A stretch of 64,000 nucleotides of DNA from Paragonimus skrjabini miyazakii (Eukaryota; Platyhelminthes; Trematoda; Plagiorchiida; Troglotrematidae), in contig JTDE01000940.1 of NCBI GenBank assembly GCA_014338405.1, positions 62,001 through 126,000 on the forward strand, read 5' to 3'. This document shows positions 63,026-64,000 of this stretch, piece by piece. The notes below the pieces were generated by a model. The model ran no database searches and had not been told where the DNA came from. It was given only the letters and a program-made list of their open reading frames with translations. Each line of letters starts with the position of its first letter. Position 1 is the first letter of the stretch. A program made the position numbers and the translations under genes.

Positions 63026-64000
63026 CATCTCTAATCTACACCATTAGAAGTAATGAACGTGCACTTCACATACCGTTTGGTTTGCTGGATCCGATTGGAC
63101 TTGTATGAAAACAGCTTCTGATTGCTCAGGTTTTCTGGCCAAGCTTGAACACAAATTTTGGGCAGGAATTTTCTTTGCTTTAATACGTATAACATTCCTA
63201 ATTCTCCGATCAATACACCCCCGACTGTTACAGTTTGTTTGTCCATTCTGAAGTTAATAGGACTTGAGCTAAGTGAAACCATTAGAGTAAAACACTAATG
63301 TGATGTAAGAAATCTGAGACGTGCTTTCAAATGCAAACATTGATCGTCTAGTTGAAAAGTCTGCGAAAGTAAAATTGGTAGAAGCACAACGTGTTTAGTA
63401 TAGACAGGGATGTTAACTGGAAGTTTTAGTTACCTGACAAGGTACTAGGCAGTTTTTCTGACGTTCGTTTTTCCGTGTATGTTCACTTGCTTGACAGTTT
63501 GTTGGATAAGATGCAATGAATCAGAACACGAGCATCTGCACATATATTGGAAGTATACACTGGTTGAAAAGTAAAACGACTACTTCCAGTGTCGAAGCAG
63601 CGGCTGATACAATTACACTAAAGTGTGAAAACATGGTTTGTTCGTGATTGCGCAGTGATACGTCCAAACAGGTTAACCAGGCGTACAAGCAACAGTAAAA
63701 CATTAGTAATCAGAAGGAAGTGAAAAACCGAAGATCACAAGCATACTGACTATTGTAACAGGCTACATAGCAAAAATGAGAGAACATTTGAAGAAATAAT
63801 TGAGAAAGAACTTGGAAGAAAAACGACAGTTTGTGAACATAATTAAAATAGTTAAGTAATTTGGGTTGACATAGAAATATGTGGTTAAGGTACATAGCAG
63901 AGTTTGTGCCCAAACTCTAACTCAACTCAAACAACTTTGGAGCAATGGCTTTCATTAATCTCAAGATGGATTTTATTAATTGGTGACCAAGTGAGGTTTC

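Larger units (their letters stand above)
61842..64000 (+). other. start of intron 7
   Basis: Sequence after the last recognised exon. I searched for an Arg-rich S4 (pattern LLRLLRL) and a GFG selectivity filter and found neither, so the next exon should lie beyond the window. A LINE fragment on the opposite strand occupies part of this interval. The last kilobase holds nothing recognisable. Confidence 0.65.

Overview
The window looks like one locus from an animal nuclear genome, most likely a parasitic flatworm of the trematode type. It is AT-rich and almost free of coding sequence. It carries one gene cut into small, widely spaced exons with GT..AG junctions, plus scattered tRNA-derived SINE copies, a Penelope-like retroelement remnant, a LINE remnant and a foldback element. 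The flatworm placement is an inference from the gene layout and repeat types; I could not run a search. There are no bacterial-style operons, rRNA genes or CRISPR arrays.

The organising feature is a plus-strand gene for a voltage-gated potassium channel of the KCNH (EAG/ERG/ELK) family, closest by motif to the ELK branch. I find seven coding exons: 1070-1145, 19479-19709, 27259-27483, 38956-39818, 46566-46928, 51709-51949 and 61552 to about 61841. Intron phases agree at every junction (1, 1, 1, 0, 0, 1). The first 763 codons give, in order, the N-terminal cap, the PAS domain, a very long linker, S1, S2 and S3. S4, the pore and the cyclic-nucleotide-binding homology domain are not seen and should lie beyond base 64000. 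The locus is therefore more than 60 kb long, with coding DNA under 4 percent of the window.

Region by region. 1-1069: 5' flank with a weak TATA/CCAAT candidate. 1146-19478: an 18.3-kb intron with little recognisable content. 19710-27258: intron 2, with a GC-rich diverged tandem repeat (about 22394-22745), a decayed SINE and a 615-base assembly gap. 27484-38955: intron 3, with two good SINE copies. 39819-46565: intron 4, with a Penelope-like remnant flanked by inverted repeats and a foldback element with two 126-base arms. 46929-51708: intron 5, with a head-to-head SINE pair. 51950-61551: intron 6, with a truncated SINE and simple repeats. 61842-64000: the start of the next intron, with an antisense LINE fragment whose catalytic motif is destroyed.

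The main points for follow-up are the gene model itself, the roughly 490-residue linker between the PAS domain and S1, the possibly long S3-S4 loop, the foldback element, and the Penelope-type remnant with inverted termini.
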